A stretch of 64,000 nt of DNA from Amoeboaphelidium protococcarum (Eukaryota > Aphelidiomycota > Aphelidea): positions 930,001 through 994,000 of the forward strand of contig JALECJ010000007.1 in NCBI GenBank assembly GCA_023515745.1. Reading direction: 5' to 3'. A program made the position numbers and the translations under genes. Positions 25,287-35,716 of the stretch are shown piece after piece. Positions within the stretch are counted from its first letter, which is position 1. The number at the start of each line of letters is the position of its first letter. The notes below the pieces were generated by a model, which was not told the DNA's origin, made no database searches, and saw only the letters and a program-made list of their open reading frames with translations.

Positions 25287-26042
25287 TCATTATTTTTACT
25301 TTACTAGGCTCTTGAATGCACTAACTGTGGAGGTATAATCCAGCAGAGAATCTCTAGAGTCAGTCGTTTTGAATTGGAGAAAATCGATAAATTCTCTACC
25401 AAATTCAGCCTGAATCTTGGCGCGGCGAGACTCATTATTACCATTTTACTTCTGTTAGGAGGAGGAGAGGGCATGGGATGAACTATTATTATTATTATAA
25501 GACATATAAATGTACAGCGTCTCAATGATAGAGTGGAAAAGACGATCTGAGGTAGATTGAGCATTGATAACTTGATGTATCGCATGCAAATCCAAAATAT
25601 CATCCGCCGACTAATCATCCAGAGAGATCATCAGTTGGATTGTTTCAACTAGAGATATTTTAACCTTTTCAACTATTCTATCTGAATTAAGCAATTGATG
25701 TAACACCTGACTACATTCAGCGGAACTTTCCCTATCACCTAGTAATTGCCTGGCAATAAGACCCTCTAGTGCGTGGCATGCATACATGATCTCTTCATCA
25801 TTCCTGGTGACTCTTATAATCTAAAGCAGGATTTCTGCGAGAGATTTAGTCACTGATAATAAACTAGTAGTCTTTAATATATCTTCCACTTGATGTAGTA
25901 ATTGGCATAACATTCTCAAACCATCTATTCGCAGGTGGACAAGCTAACATTCCATCAGTCTTGAACATTCCTACATTTTGAATTCAACCTTTTTCTACTT
26001 CAAAAGTTACTACTATTGCAACTAGAGAGAAACCATGATCAT
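25287..26042 (-). CDS. unrecognised helical-repeat (armadillo-like) protein
   Basis: 251 residues from ATG at 26042 (MIMVSLQLQQQQ) to TGA at 25287. The sequence is almost all amphipathic helices with Leu/Ile spacing (LRIDGLRMLCQLLHQVEDIL, SLAEILLQIIRVTRNDEEIM, VEKVKISLVETIQLMISL), the look of an ARM/HEAT-type solenoid. A short Ser/Asn/Gln loop lies near residue 185. Two starts six bases apart are equally possible. No family is recognised. It is intact and next to a repeat-rich area. Confidence 0.6.
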
Positions 26043-27395
26043 CTGAAGATTATTATGCACCAAATTAATTTGTACAGAAGAATGGATAATGAAACAAAGG
26101 GCGGGTGGGAGTTTAAAACTTAAAACAATGTCGTTTGAATAAAAGGTAACGCTCGCTCAGGTGAAGGAAGAAGCTAGCACGACTTCACACACACGCACTC
26201 TCTCTCTTTCTCTTTGACATATACATTGTAGGAAATGGTTATGGTTCCATACAGGCCAACGTTTACTCTCTTCTACGTTTGTTCACTGGACGTCTTAGAT
26301 AAGTGATGCGTCACTATATTGAAAGAGGCTACTGAAGTGGATGACTTTATCGAGAATAACGTAAAGGCATCTTTTAAGACGCTTAACTCGAGAAGACTGC
26401 CTTATAGGCTGTTTGTGAGTGGCTTCTCGGCAATAATCGTCGACATTTAATCTGTTATGTAACATTATGATGTTGTATTCTGGGTTTGTAGGATTAATTA
26501 CGCCTAATATTAAGACGATATTGCATTTGATTTCGAAAATCCGTTGCATCGACCGTCAAGATTCGACGCGTATTGGTTCGTCTACTTGCCTCTGGTTTCT
26601 TACGGGTTCATACAATATCTGAACTAAAAAGTTGTGAAACCATTCCCTTTGCTGCCCATCTGCAGTAGTAAAATAAAGTTGATGACTGTTACAAGTGGAG
26701 ATTTCGATAGAACGATATATTACCTGGGTTGACGATAGCAACTCTATCTGAGAAAGTGCCTGAATACAAGAACGCGTAAATGGTTGGCCTTAAGGCTTAT
26801 GGAGTAGCGCTATAACAATGCAAGTTTTAAGAATTTGTACTATCGACTACTTCTTTCAGGATGACTAGTAGGATGGCATTCAAGATCGAACACTTGGAGT
26901 GTTAAGTTTAGTAAGGGGCACTTATTGTGATTTGATAGTTTTTGGACTCAAGGTTACAATATATTCTATTTTACTTGATTAGTTTTCATAGCTTAAATGT
27001 CTCGATTATTGTAACCTAAAAGTCGGGAAACTGCTGTTGCTGGTCAGAATGCTAAAGAATCTCCTGTATCTGGCGATTTATTAATTGTACAATGAGGTTG
27101 AGCATGCACGGTCTGAGTCTGGATTAAAATACTCGTGTCTAATTTGTCTATAAATGTATTGCTTACTATTGGCCTGAAGTGATTTAAGACGCTCGTTGTA
27201 TTGCCAACACTACGAAGAAGCCATTTACGATGACTTTGAAGATCAGGAGGGGGCTGTGATGAATGCTGCATGCAGGCTGAAGTCGTATGGCATTGGTAGA
27301 AAGAAATTTTCAGACTGAAAAATGTTTATCGATAGAACATGGTCAGAGACTTAGGTTCCACGGCGTAGCCATCGTAGAATAGATTCGATCTCAGT
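26043..27395 (+). mobile_element. decayed sequence, probably repeat or transposon debris
   Basis: Plus-strand stretches read like protein but change frame and contain TGA (about 26331-26735, then 26730-26935, then 27090-27320). One piece has CLIC and a later His (YSCLICLQMY...CQHYEEA), a zinc-finger-like spacing, broken by a TGA. None can be assigned alone. They run straight into recognisable retrotransposon pieces, so I treat them as debris of the same kind. CT- and AC-rich simple sequence is near 26180-26215. Confidence 0.3.
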
Positions 27396-27758
27396 GATTT
27401 TGGTTCAATCTTGGCAGAACGACTGACTGGACTCTGCTGGATAACCGATTGCCTAACCGATCATTTCCCGATTCCTCGCCTGGATAGTGTATTTTTAGAC
27501 ATCGGCAAATGTGGCTATTTCTCGATAGTTGATTTTATAGATTCTTTTTTTTATCTTGGTATTAAGGATAAGTTGCATCAAAGACGAACTGCTTTCCGTG
27601 TTGTTTCTGGTATATACATGTACCTAAGATTGCCACAAGGATATAAGAATAATTTTGTTCACTCAACTAACTCTCTCGCTTACTGCTGCCTTTAATTTAT
27701 GGGTGTGCGACAGTGGCTCAACGGCGTTTGTTACATGTAGAAAGGACTGGCTGATTGA
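27396..27758 (+). mobile_element. broken Ty3/gypsy-like reverse transcriptase fragment
   Basis: One frame (positions 3n) shows the start of a retroviral-type RT palm: DHFPIPRLD, then YFSIVDFIDSFFYLGI (the first catalytic Asp region, normally a Y-F-S-x-x-D-x-x-S-G-F/Y block), TAFRVVSGIYMYLRLPQG and KNNF. The order and spacing match Ty3/gypsy RT. The catalytic YxDD half is missing, there is no gag or integrase in frame, and the stretch ends at a TGA after about 120 codons. It is a dead fragment. Confidence 0.75.
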
Positions 27759-28125
27759 TTATGTCGAGGAGCCTGGGTTGTGTCGCACCGCAGATGCTGC
27801 AAATCGGGTGGCTATTGTCGGAAAGGGATGAATCTTTCTTGAGTATGACGTAGCCGGTAACAAGAGTTATGTCATGGCGTCTGAGGTTTGGTACAGCCCA
27901 ATGTTTGGCTATAACCTCTTTCCCGTCAATAAATTCAGTAAGACCAAGGAAATGTCTGCGTTCTTCAATAATGGCTAAGTGATCGTGAAAAATTAGAATG
28001 AAGTCATTGCCACAGGTGAACTGCAGGACAATGGAGACATGGAGGATCTCTTTGTGATGAAAGTCAAAGTCGTTACCGAAGCCAAAGGTCCTCCTAACAA
28101 TGTCTTATAGGTAAGACTGCATTGA
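27691..28125 (+). mobile_element. broken Ty1/copia-like protease and pre-integrase fragment
   Basis: In frame 3n+1, overlapping the end of the RT fragment in another frame, the sequence begins LWVCDSGSTAFVT, the aspartic protease active-site form DSGST of copia polyproteins. It continues VAIVGKG, a TGA at 27829, then VWYSPMFGYNLFPVNKF, the hallmark of the copia GAG-pre-integrase region (normally ..P.LGYNLLSV.KL), and VIATGEL. The in-frame TGA and the frame end at 28123 make it non-functional. It is a piece of a different element class from the RT just upstream. Confidence 0.72.
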
Positions 28126-28777
28126 GAATTGCCAATGAGGACAACATTCGGCCTCGACAATAGAGGCAGCGTATGATTCCAGCCGTGTGATAACATAATT
28201 TGCATGATAATTCTGCAGATTAGATATCAACTTTGGTTAGTAGTCTGATACTTAGAATGAGTTCAATCGTGATGGTGATCTTGATTCCGATTTAACTGTT
28301 GTCGGCCATAACGATAGTAATGGTTGTAATATTAAATAATGATAATGCAGATCAATCACCTATAGCTCGCGATGATTACTTTGATATAAACCTGAAATAT
28401 TAGCAAATATTGGCCAAGTATGTAAAATATAAATAAAAATATCACGATGGAGCAGGATTTACATTGAATCGATTACGAGAATGTGTTGACTTGATTAATT
28501 TAGTTTCCCATCGCGTCAAGATAGCTTGCCAGAATAAGCAAGTGTTGGTAGAATAAATGGCCAAGTGTTTAATTACATAATCTTCTGATGATAGATGAAT
28601 GATTGCCTCACCTGCGGAAGTATCGCGTCTGGGCCTGATGGAGTAGTTCTCTCCTCGGGTGAAGAATTACCACTACTGAAATAAATTCTAAGACCAATGA
28701 GCACTACCAAGTTTAACTAATTAACTTATCATAATAGATGGTACTCCTTCTATTTAATAGTTTATCTCGTTTTTGCG
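28126..28777. other. no gene seen; element debris likely
   Basis: A 650-base AT-rich interval between two copia-like pieces. Short frames such as the one with DLINLVSHRVKIACQNKQ (about 28475-28560) could be remains of the same element, but nothing is diagnostic. Confidence 0.25.
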
Positions 28778-28909
28778 GTAGACTTGTAGCTGCGTCAGTC
28801 AAAAATGGTAGTATCCTCTTACGGCGCTGAATATCTTGCTCTCCCAGACGACTTTGATTAGAGTGACACTTCATTGATGTTTTACTTCAAAAAATGGACT
28901 GAACTTTGA
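28778..28909 (+). mobile_element. copia-like RNase H end fragment
   Basis: A short frame reads LRQSKMVVSSYGAEYLALPD, close to the copia RNase H motif (...K.Q..V.LSSTEAEY.AL...) in which the Asp/Glu of AEY is catalytic. It ends at TGA 28907. It lies about 650 bases beyond the protease piece, the right order for a shrunken copia element that has lost most of integrase and RT. The match is short. Confidence 0.5.
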
Positions 28910-29205
28910 GGCTAGAAATTGCTGTTGATCCATGTATAAGGAATTCTTTTTTGATGTGGTCGGCCTAGTTACTTTATTGATTGCTAGAGTGTCAGTACTG
29001 AAGATATTTCTTTGAACAATGATACCACTCGTGTTAATAGCGCAAATAATGGTAATGTAAGAAGATGTGTCAGTTGGATGGTCAATGTACTAAGAGTGAA
29101 TTATAATGGGAAAAATCAGTTGGCTAAACAACAATATTACGGGCATTTTGTGATATAGATACTTCAATTCGTCTCAAAACTCACATGGTCAACATATAGT
29201 TATAA

Positions 29206-29911
29206 TCAATACTAACTTAAAAGATTCAAGTCGCCCTTGTTTTCCATGTCCATATCAGTATCTTACAATGTTAAAATCGCGTTGTCCGTCTTGACAGTCG
29301 ACTTCTTCGCAAGACGGCGTTATTCAGACTGGAGATAAACTTCATGCAACGCGCAAATTCTCTCGTCATACTCGGTGATTTTCTCATTCAACTCAATGGT
29401 GCCTTAAACTGCAGCTTCTCTCGACACGTAGTTAGTCTGAATATCATTAAATTTTCCCAGAGCTTCCGTGTATTGAGCAATGTGCTCCCTCTAGGCCTAC
29501 TACTGCAATTCGCGTGACTTGATCAACTACTTTAATTTACTCTTAATATTACGAGCTGCGATAATCTCTGCGCGTCTACGTTTCAAGCGGTCAAGTATAT
29601 CAAATGAATCCAAGTGTTAATTTGCAGTTTCATTACTCTAAGTTAGATGGATCTTCTTCTTGTGGCACTTGAAAGATATTTTTCATTACAAAAGCTTCCC
29701 ATCTATCCAAGTTTTTGTCCATAGTTGATTCCAAGAGTGACGCCAGTTCATGCCACTACTTTTCAGAACATTTAGCAGAGTCAAGCTTTCTCTCCAGGCA
29801 GTCTAATTACGCTTACAATGAAGTACTAAGAGCATCAACCACCTCATCTACAAAATCTGCAGTAGAAAACTGCAAAACTTGTAATACTTTAGACTGTGAT
29901 TGTAAATCCAT
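29206..29911 (-). CDS. MIS12: kinetochore protein MIS12
   Basis: Exons 29911-29637 and 29575-29206 give 214 residues. Mis12 is the core of the MIND/Mis12 complex that links inner kinetochore to Ndc80. The N-terminal head has VLQFSTADFVDEVVDALSTS and LLESTMDKNLDRWEAFVMKN followed by IFQVPQ, matching the Mis12 signature (LLE..VDKNFDKFE.YVLRNIF.VP). The C-terminal part is coiled coil rich in Arg, Gln and Glu. A TGA interrupts the unspliced frame just after PSNLE, so either the 61-base intron listed or a +1 shift at 29635 is needed. The model with an intron is preferred; the skipped bases also read protein-like in the +1 frame, so this junction should be treated as open. Confidence 0.82.
29576..29636 (-). 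other. MIS12: proposed intron of MIS12 (61 bases)
   Basis: GTAATG...CTTGAC...ACGTAG on the minus strand, phase 2, restores one frame. The alternative is a +1 frameshift with no intron. Confidence 0.5.
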
Positions 29912-30134
29912 TTTATATGCTGCTTCTTAAAGGAATATGATTGAGTGAGTGAATGAGTGAATGAAACTGAAGCAATTGAAGAAGTTGAAACGGCGCGGAG
30001 AACATCAAAATCGTTTCACTCTAAAGGAAATGGCAACAGAAAAGCCAAAAAACTCATCAATTAAAGACTCAATACGCTTCCAGTTACAAAATAATATATT
30101 ACAAGCCATAAGATAATATCAAATCATATCTTTG

Positions 30135-30650
30135 TCATTCTGTGTATTAATTTTAATACGGTAGATCAATGATCCGCGTACATTCCAAGACGTATTTACC
30201 TTCTTTGTATTTCTGAGACTCTTCATACGCGTGTATATACTTCCATCCTATCAAGAGACCGCATTGGACACAGGCTATATCGCACACTCGATGCATTCCA
30301 GTGGCCATTAATCGGTCTTCGCCAGCTTCAAACTCGTCATCGTTGTCTGAGAATATATCTCGACTACTCTCACCTGCCGATAGAGGCGTATATCTATTTG
30401 GACTGGACGTGATTTAATACCGTATGCCAGGACTACTGCTAGCACTATTACTATTATAGTTTTATCTGTGACCATCTGTTTCAGATGCTTTAAACCGGCT
30501 GGAATTGACGACAGCATTGACCAAATACGCGCGACCAAAATGGCCGTGAAAAGCATGAGAAATGATATCGTCTTGTGTGGTCAAATGAGTCTTGCACTAA
30601 CTACATCCAATGACGTGTTACTCCATATATTTGCGATAAATTCTGCCCAT
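30135..30650 (-). CDS. Yippee-like zinc-binding protein with a central insert
   Basis: 171 residues from ATG at 30650 to TGA at 30135. It begins [29 protein letters not shown] as in Yippee proteins (YPEL in animals, Moh1 in yeast), with zinc ligands CSQC and, after the insert, CVQC. It ends [22 protein letters not shown]. Yippee proteins are about 119 residues. Here about 55 residues rich in Ser/Asn/Asp are inserted between the VVNSS and TGMHRV strands, in a surface loop. Yippee folds resemble cereblon and Mis18 domains; the biochemical role is unknown in general. MIS12 is the next gene but the pairing is probably chance. Confidence 0.92.
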
Positions 30651-31065
30651 AATAATTTGAGAGTTATTAGTAGGATTTTTTCAATTCATTGAATATCAGG
30701 AAAGTAAGAAAACTATTGATTAAAAAGGCCAAGACGGATTTGGTATGCTCATGTGATGTTTTGATCTTGTGACAAGTCGGATCGCGACATCATTCAGTAG
30801 AGAAAAAGTCAGTAAAACTACACTCATCACAACTACGTATATCACGCATTTATTTTCCTATCATGGCCTAAATATTTTTCAAACTGTACAATGTCTTTCT
30901 CTTTTCCAACTGACAATCGAGATTATCGGCGAAATCAGCTGAATGAAAATGGCTGATGCGGGGCCATGTGAAATGTGACGAGTCAAAGTTATTCCTCATC
31001 CGCCATCACAATAGCAGCTTTTATAATAAACTACTCTCTCTCTATATATATATCATACTATAGTC
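30651..31065. promoter_or_regulatory. divergent promoter region
   Basis: 415 bases between the heads of the Yippee gene and the F-box-like gene. A CTCTCTCTCTATATATATAT run lies just before the ATG at 31066 and may be a pyrimidine/TATA-like element of that gene. Confidence 0.35.
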
Positions 31066-32085
31066 ATGAACAAATTGCCTATCGAGCTGATTGAGAATAT
31101 TGTTGTCGAGTGCTGCTCGTCAGTATATCAAGAGAGTTTGAGGGAGCAGACATTGAAACTTGATTTCGTGCCTCTGCAGACTTCATTTCTGATTGCTCTT
31201 AACAAGGCAAGGTAATTTATAGAGTTGATTTCCTCTGGGGATGATGAATTAAGTCGTGACATTAAAAGTATTCTATAATCAAATAATTTTGCAGCTCAAA
31301 TTTTAAATAGGATATTTGGCTTAATCCATCAGGCAGATGGTTACTCAACCTTCAGCCAACCTACTGATCGCCAATCAATAGAATCATGTTTCAGTCGGAT
31401 TTAATTAGAATGTCATCAAGTGTTTTAGATTGTTATGAACCTCAGTGCACATGCGCTATGTGATGATGATATCGATGCACTGCTAGTCTGGTAGTGTGAC
31501 ATATCCATAAACGGTGATACGTACAAACCATCCGACTGGGTTTGTGCAAGGTTGTTTGGCTCTGATTAAATTCTATTTTTGCTTAACAATGGCCGGTGTA
31601 TTACTTTAGACGCGCAAGTAGAAAGTGCAACCTCCTCTAACTTTGGGAAGTAAAAGCCATAGACAGTCATTAGGCGCAGACGCCGTAAATTTGGCGCGTC
31701 GAATATTAGTTTAAACAACAATTAGTCCTCTAATGGCACTTTTTATGGCGCGTAATCTGCTCCGATTAGTTCAGCTGATGGGTCAATTTCACAGCTGGAT
31801 TAGATACAGTCTTTTGCAAAGAGACCTTATTATTTTGACGATTTGGTAACCACTTACTACCGTCATGGTATTAATAAATTAAGATTTATTGATCTGCAAA
31901 ATGATTTGGATCTATAACTCCAGACCAAGTGTGATATCCAAGTGTAGCAGTGCAAAATATGTCAACTTGATTATCCTCTATGTGGTAATTTGCAACGCCC
32001 CTCCCAGTTCGATCTATGCGGCCAGTGTCGGTACATCATGGAGGCTGACTTTTTCAACTGGCGCAACATGCACTTGGACAGATGA
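31066..32085 (+). CDS. F-box-like protein with a C-terminal four-Cys zinc site
   Basis: 339 residues from ATG at 31066 to TGA at 32083. The start MNKLPIELIENIVVECC has the LP-x-E-L-x-x-x-I form of an F-box and fits a substrate receptor for SCF ubiquitin ligase, but no full F-box or repeat domain is clear. The middle is low in recognisable features, with a basic RRRRRKFG patch. The C-terminus has CKIC, then PLCG and LCGQC within 35 residues, a probable zinc site. About 13 TAR codons are read as Gln. The F-box call is tentative. Confidence 0.6.
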
Positions 32086-32403
32086 TAATAGATAGACTAA
32101 TCGCTAATCGTGATTAATAGATTGCTTAACATTTCTCAATGGAATTAGCTTTTATTAAAATTTTATTGATTGTCTTTCTACCTTATGGAGTGCTATTCAT
32201 TCATCCAGATGACTTCAATTTCCCATTCTGAAACGGTTTCAAAGTGAAACAAAAGAAGTCTTTCCGACACGTTGCGCGTCAGTTCTCTCCGTTTACTTCT
32301 TCTCTTTCTCTTTTTAGTCGGTAGAATAGCGGATACAATTTAATTTCTCATCATTGTCAAGCTCTTCTTATTAATTATTATTTACTTTACATAAATAGAT
32401 ATA

Positions 32404-33501
32404 ATGACTAGTGATACCCAAGTCGAGATGAATTTGCCTCAGGAATTGAAGGTTAAGCTGGATGTGGCCAAGAATTTGTTGATGCAAGATGAGTATGAGC
32501 AGTCTGTGGAGACGTGTGTAAGTCTTTTGGAGGAGGCAGTTGCTCACTTTGACGGTGATGATTTACATCCTGCTCTTGGACTGGTCTGGTATATCTATGG
32601 GAAAGCTCTTTTGGGATTGAGTATGTCTAACGCTGCTAATCTGTTTGGTGACGCTGTAAAAGATGCGGATGACTCTAATTTGTAACAAATTCTTGAAGAG
32701 ACATCAGGAGCTGAAGGGTAGGAGGAGGAAGATGAAGAGCAGTGGGAAGATGATGAAAATGACAATGATGGTGCAGACGGTTCAGATGAGAATGATGGAG
32801 ATGGAAAGCAAGATTAAAATGATGACTACGATGATGCATGGCAGGCGCTTGAGACTAGTAGATTGATTTATGAGAAGCTAGTGTCTGGTCTCAGATCAAA
32901 CGATGACAGTCCTCATCTGCTTCAATTAGCTGATATATACAATGCCTTGGGTGATCTAGGAACGGAGATGGAGAATTTCGAAGCTGCTTTGGCGGATTAT
33001 GATAAATCTTTTGGCATAAAGAAGACGTTAAGTCAATCTGATGTCAGCTTCCTCCGCGAGTTGTCTGAACTGCATTTCAGAAAAGCAATCGTCTATGAGT
33101 TATAGAATGATTTTAAGTCTGCTATTGCGGAAATGGAATAGTCAAAGTCTATTTTAAATATTTTCATTAATACAAAGAAAGCTTCAGGTGAAGATGTCAC
33201 TGAGGTTGAATCGTTATTGCCAGAATTGGATGAGAAGATGGCTGATTTGAAATCTTAATCTGAGCAGAAAGTGTTGGATTAATCTGATAATGAACTACAG
33301 CCGTAAACTACGATTGGGTTTTAGTCATCTTCAAAGACTATCTCCGCCGTGAATGAAGTTTAGAGTCTGGATGGATTGATCAAGCAGAAATCTGTGTAAT
33401 CTGCCGCCACATCCTTGAAGATTAAGAGAAAAGACCAAGATGAGACGTTACAGGAGGCTGGTCCCTCTACAGTATCTTCTCCTAAAAAGTCGAAATAGTG
33501 A
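32404..33501 (+). CDS. NASP: NASP/Sim3-family histone chaperone (SHNi-TPR)
   Basis: 365 residues from ATG at 32404 to TGA at 33499. NASP/Sim3/Hif1 proteins bind H3-H4 (or CenH3) and escort it to chromatin. The N-terminal TPR (KVKLDVAKNLLMQDEYEQSV, WYIYGKALLGLSM) is interrupted by a long acidic insert rich in Asp and Glu (about 95-145), the feature of the family. It is followed by the conserved AWQALETSRLIYEKL, ADIYNALGDLGTEMENFEAA and EMEQSK repeats. The tail is basic (KIKRKDQDE...PKKSKQ). Tail to tail with DUS1, 33 bases apart. Confidence 0.9.
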
Positions 33502-33534
33502 TTTAAAAAACTGTATTGATATCTAATGGTTCAA

Positions 33535-35415
33535 TCATTACTCCACGTTCTCCTAGTCCTGTAGATACTTTTTGTACTAATTCCCACAATGACAAGGACA
33601 CAAAACTTATACCAATTACTCTCGTGGTAAATCCTTCAACTGCAATCCAGAATTACCAGATTACTCAGCTTAGTGCTTGATTTCCTCTGTGCTTTAATGA
33701 AATGCCTTTTAACAACATCTAGAACACTTTAATCTTAAGCACCTGCTACTAGCAACGTTACTACAGCCTGGGCACTTCAAGTGACGCCAATTAGCAACAC
33801 GATCTTTGCCGTACATTGCCACCTTCCTCTAAAAGTCCTCTTTCTACTACATGCGAGATTGCAATCGTCTGGCCTTACGTAATTCCCTTTATTCAATCAC
33901 ATGCTACTTTGACTCCTCAGCTGTTAGAGATCTAGACGAGCTGATTTAATCAACAACACCATCAACTTGATTGCTTTAATCAGATGCAAGCATAGGTGAA
34001 GTTACGGATACAGGCTTATCCTAATTATGACAGCGCACATATGGCTACAAGACCCAATACGGCAGGATTCGGAAGCCATTCTTCACAAGGACACCTTAAG
34101 GCGTGCATTCTCTGACCACAGCACCGTCGCGTGTCAATAGAGACCATTACGATTCGTCATTCTAGATATCATCTTCAATCCTCTTTTACAGCTCCCGAAG
34201 GACAGTTAGATAGTCTGTCAGAGTTCTGACTATTCCAAGCTTAGCCCTGTATTGTGGGAATACATCCAATATTGATCTAAGCAACTTGAATATGTGTCCA
34301 CCTATGGAACTCGCGCCGTGAAATTTCAGATTACCATCCATTGTTGTATCCACTTTCACTATCAATTTACCTTCCTTAACATATTGATCACGGTGCGCAG
34401 CGTCATATTCACACCCTTCACCATTAAACTTCAGCAACCGACCAAACTTGCATCCAAATGCCGCCAACACGTATTGAATGGCAACTTGAGTAGCTGGTGG
34501 ATGCTCAATCAGAAGAGGATACATCTCAATGTTCTAAGCTTTACTTAAAAAGTCTTTGCCACAAAAATCAACATCCAGATATAGTTGAGGTTGAGCCAGA
34601 GACGGAGCAAATACAGCGGGATTGTATAGATTCGTCTCAGAGACCATCACAGCATCGCATCCCGTATACTCCAAGCAAGACTGAATATCGTCAAAATACA
34701 GGATATTTCCATTTGAAAACACCGGGATATCTGTAATAGCTTAGCGAACCGCACGAATTTTATCCCAATCTGCAAGTCCGGTGTTGACACCTTTCATTTC
34801 TCTAGTTCGTCCATGGACAGTCAAAATTTGAGCTCCAGCACTACGAATCATACGCGCGTATTCTACTGTCTTATCCAGATCATCAAAGACGCGTATCTTG
34901 GCAGTGACCGGAATGTCTAGCTCTTTATGTAAAGTATTAATCAGACGATAAATCAAGTCCCAATCCTCCATCAGAAAAGCGCCATAATGTCCACGTTTAG
35001 CAATTCCTTGAGGACAGCCGAGATTCAGATCGATCGCTTTGACGTGGCCCTCTGCGGCAATCATACGTGCCACATTCAGTAGAGTATCAGGATCATTGGC
35101 GCATATCTAAGCGATAAGTGGACTGTCAATTTCCTCTTGATGATATCCAATCTACTTGAGCACCTGTCTATCAGCAGAAGCGTTGACCATCGAATCGTAA
35201 AAATGATTGCAGCATCGATTTGCGCTATTGATCTAAAACTGGTGCTCAGTCATTCTAGCGTGAATCATTGGAGTATAACACAACTGGGCACCATAAATCG
35301 AGCTCAAAACACGCCATGGGAGTTCAGAAGCATCCACCATGGGAGCGACGACATACTTGGGACTGCCCAACGACTTATAGAGATCGTATCCAGATAACTT
35401 TTTGCCGTTTATCAT
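33535..35415 (-). CDS. DUS1: tRNA-dihydrouridine synthase Dus1
   Basis: 626 residues from ATG at 35415 to TGA at 33535. Dus1 reduces uridines 16/17 in the D-loop of tRNA with FMN and NADPH. The TIM barrel has [27 protein letters not shown], the catalytic block [17 protein letters not shown] (Cys at about 134) and [12 protein letters not shown], then [15 protein letters not shown]. The C-terminal half is helical. It ends with a Cys-rich segment (CPGCSN...[10 protein letters not shown]) like the zinc-binding tail of eukaryotic DUS1L, then a Gln-rich end. It is a little longer than most. Plus-strand frames across it are shadows. Confidence 0.95.
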
Positions 35416-35716
35416 TTTTTCGCTCTACGGAGACGAATCGAGATTTAGTTGATTTGCCAATGAGAATTTGGTGGATCTCAATAGCATTTCTAAATTATAA
35501 CAATTTTTTCTCTAAATTATTTGTTGCCTTTCAGCAATATTCCATGCTTTTAATATTCAACCAATTGTGAACTTCGTGCTTCATGTTTTTATACCATGCG
35601 TTGACTCGTAAGTCTCTGAAAGCTAACAGCGGTGAAGAGTCTGAAATAAAGCTCATGTAAAACATTCAATCGTATTTTATTATAACATCACTTTACTCTT
35701 CTTAATACCATCATAA

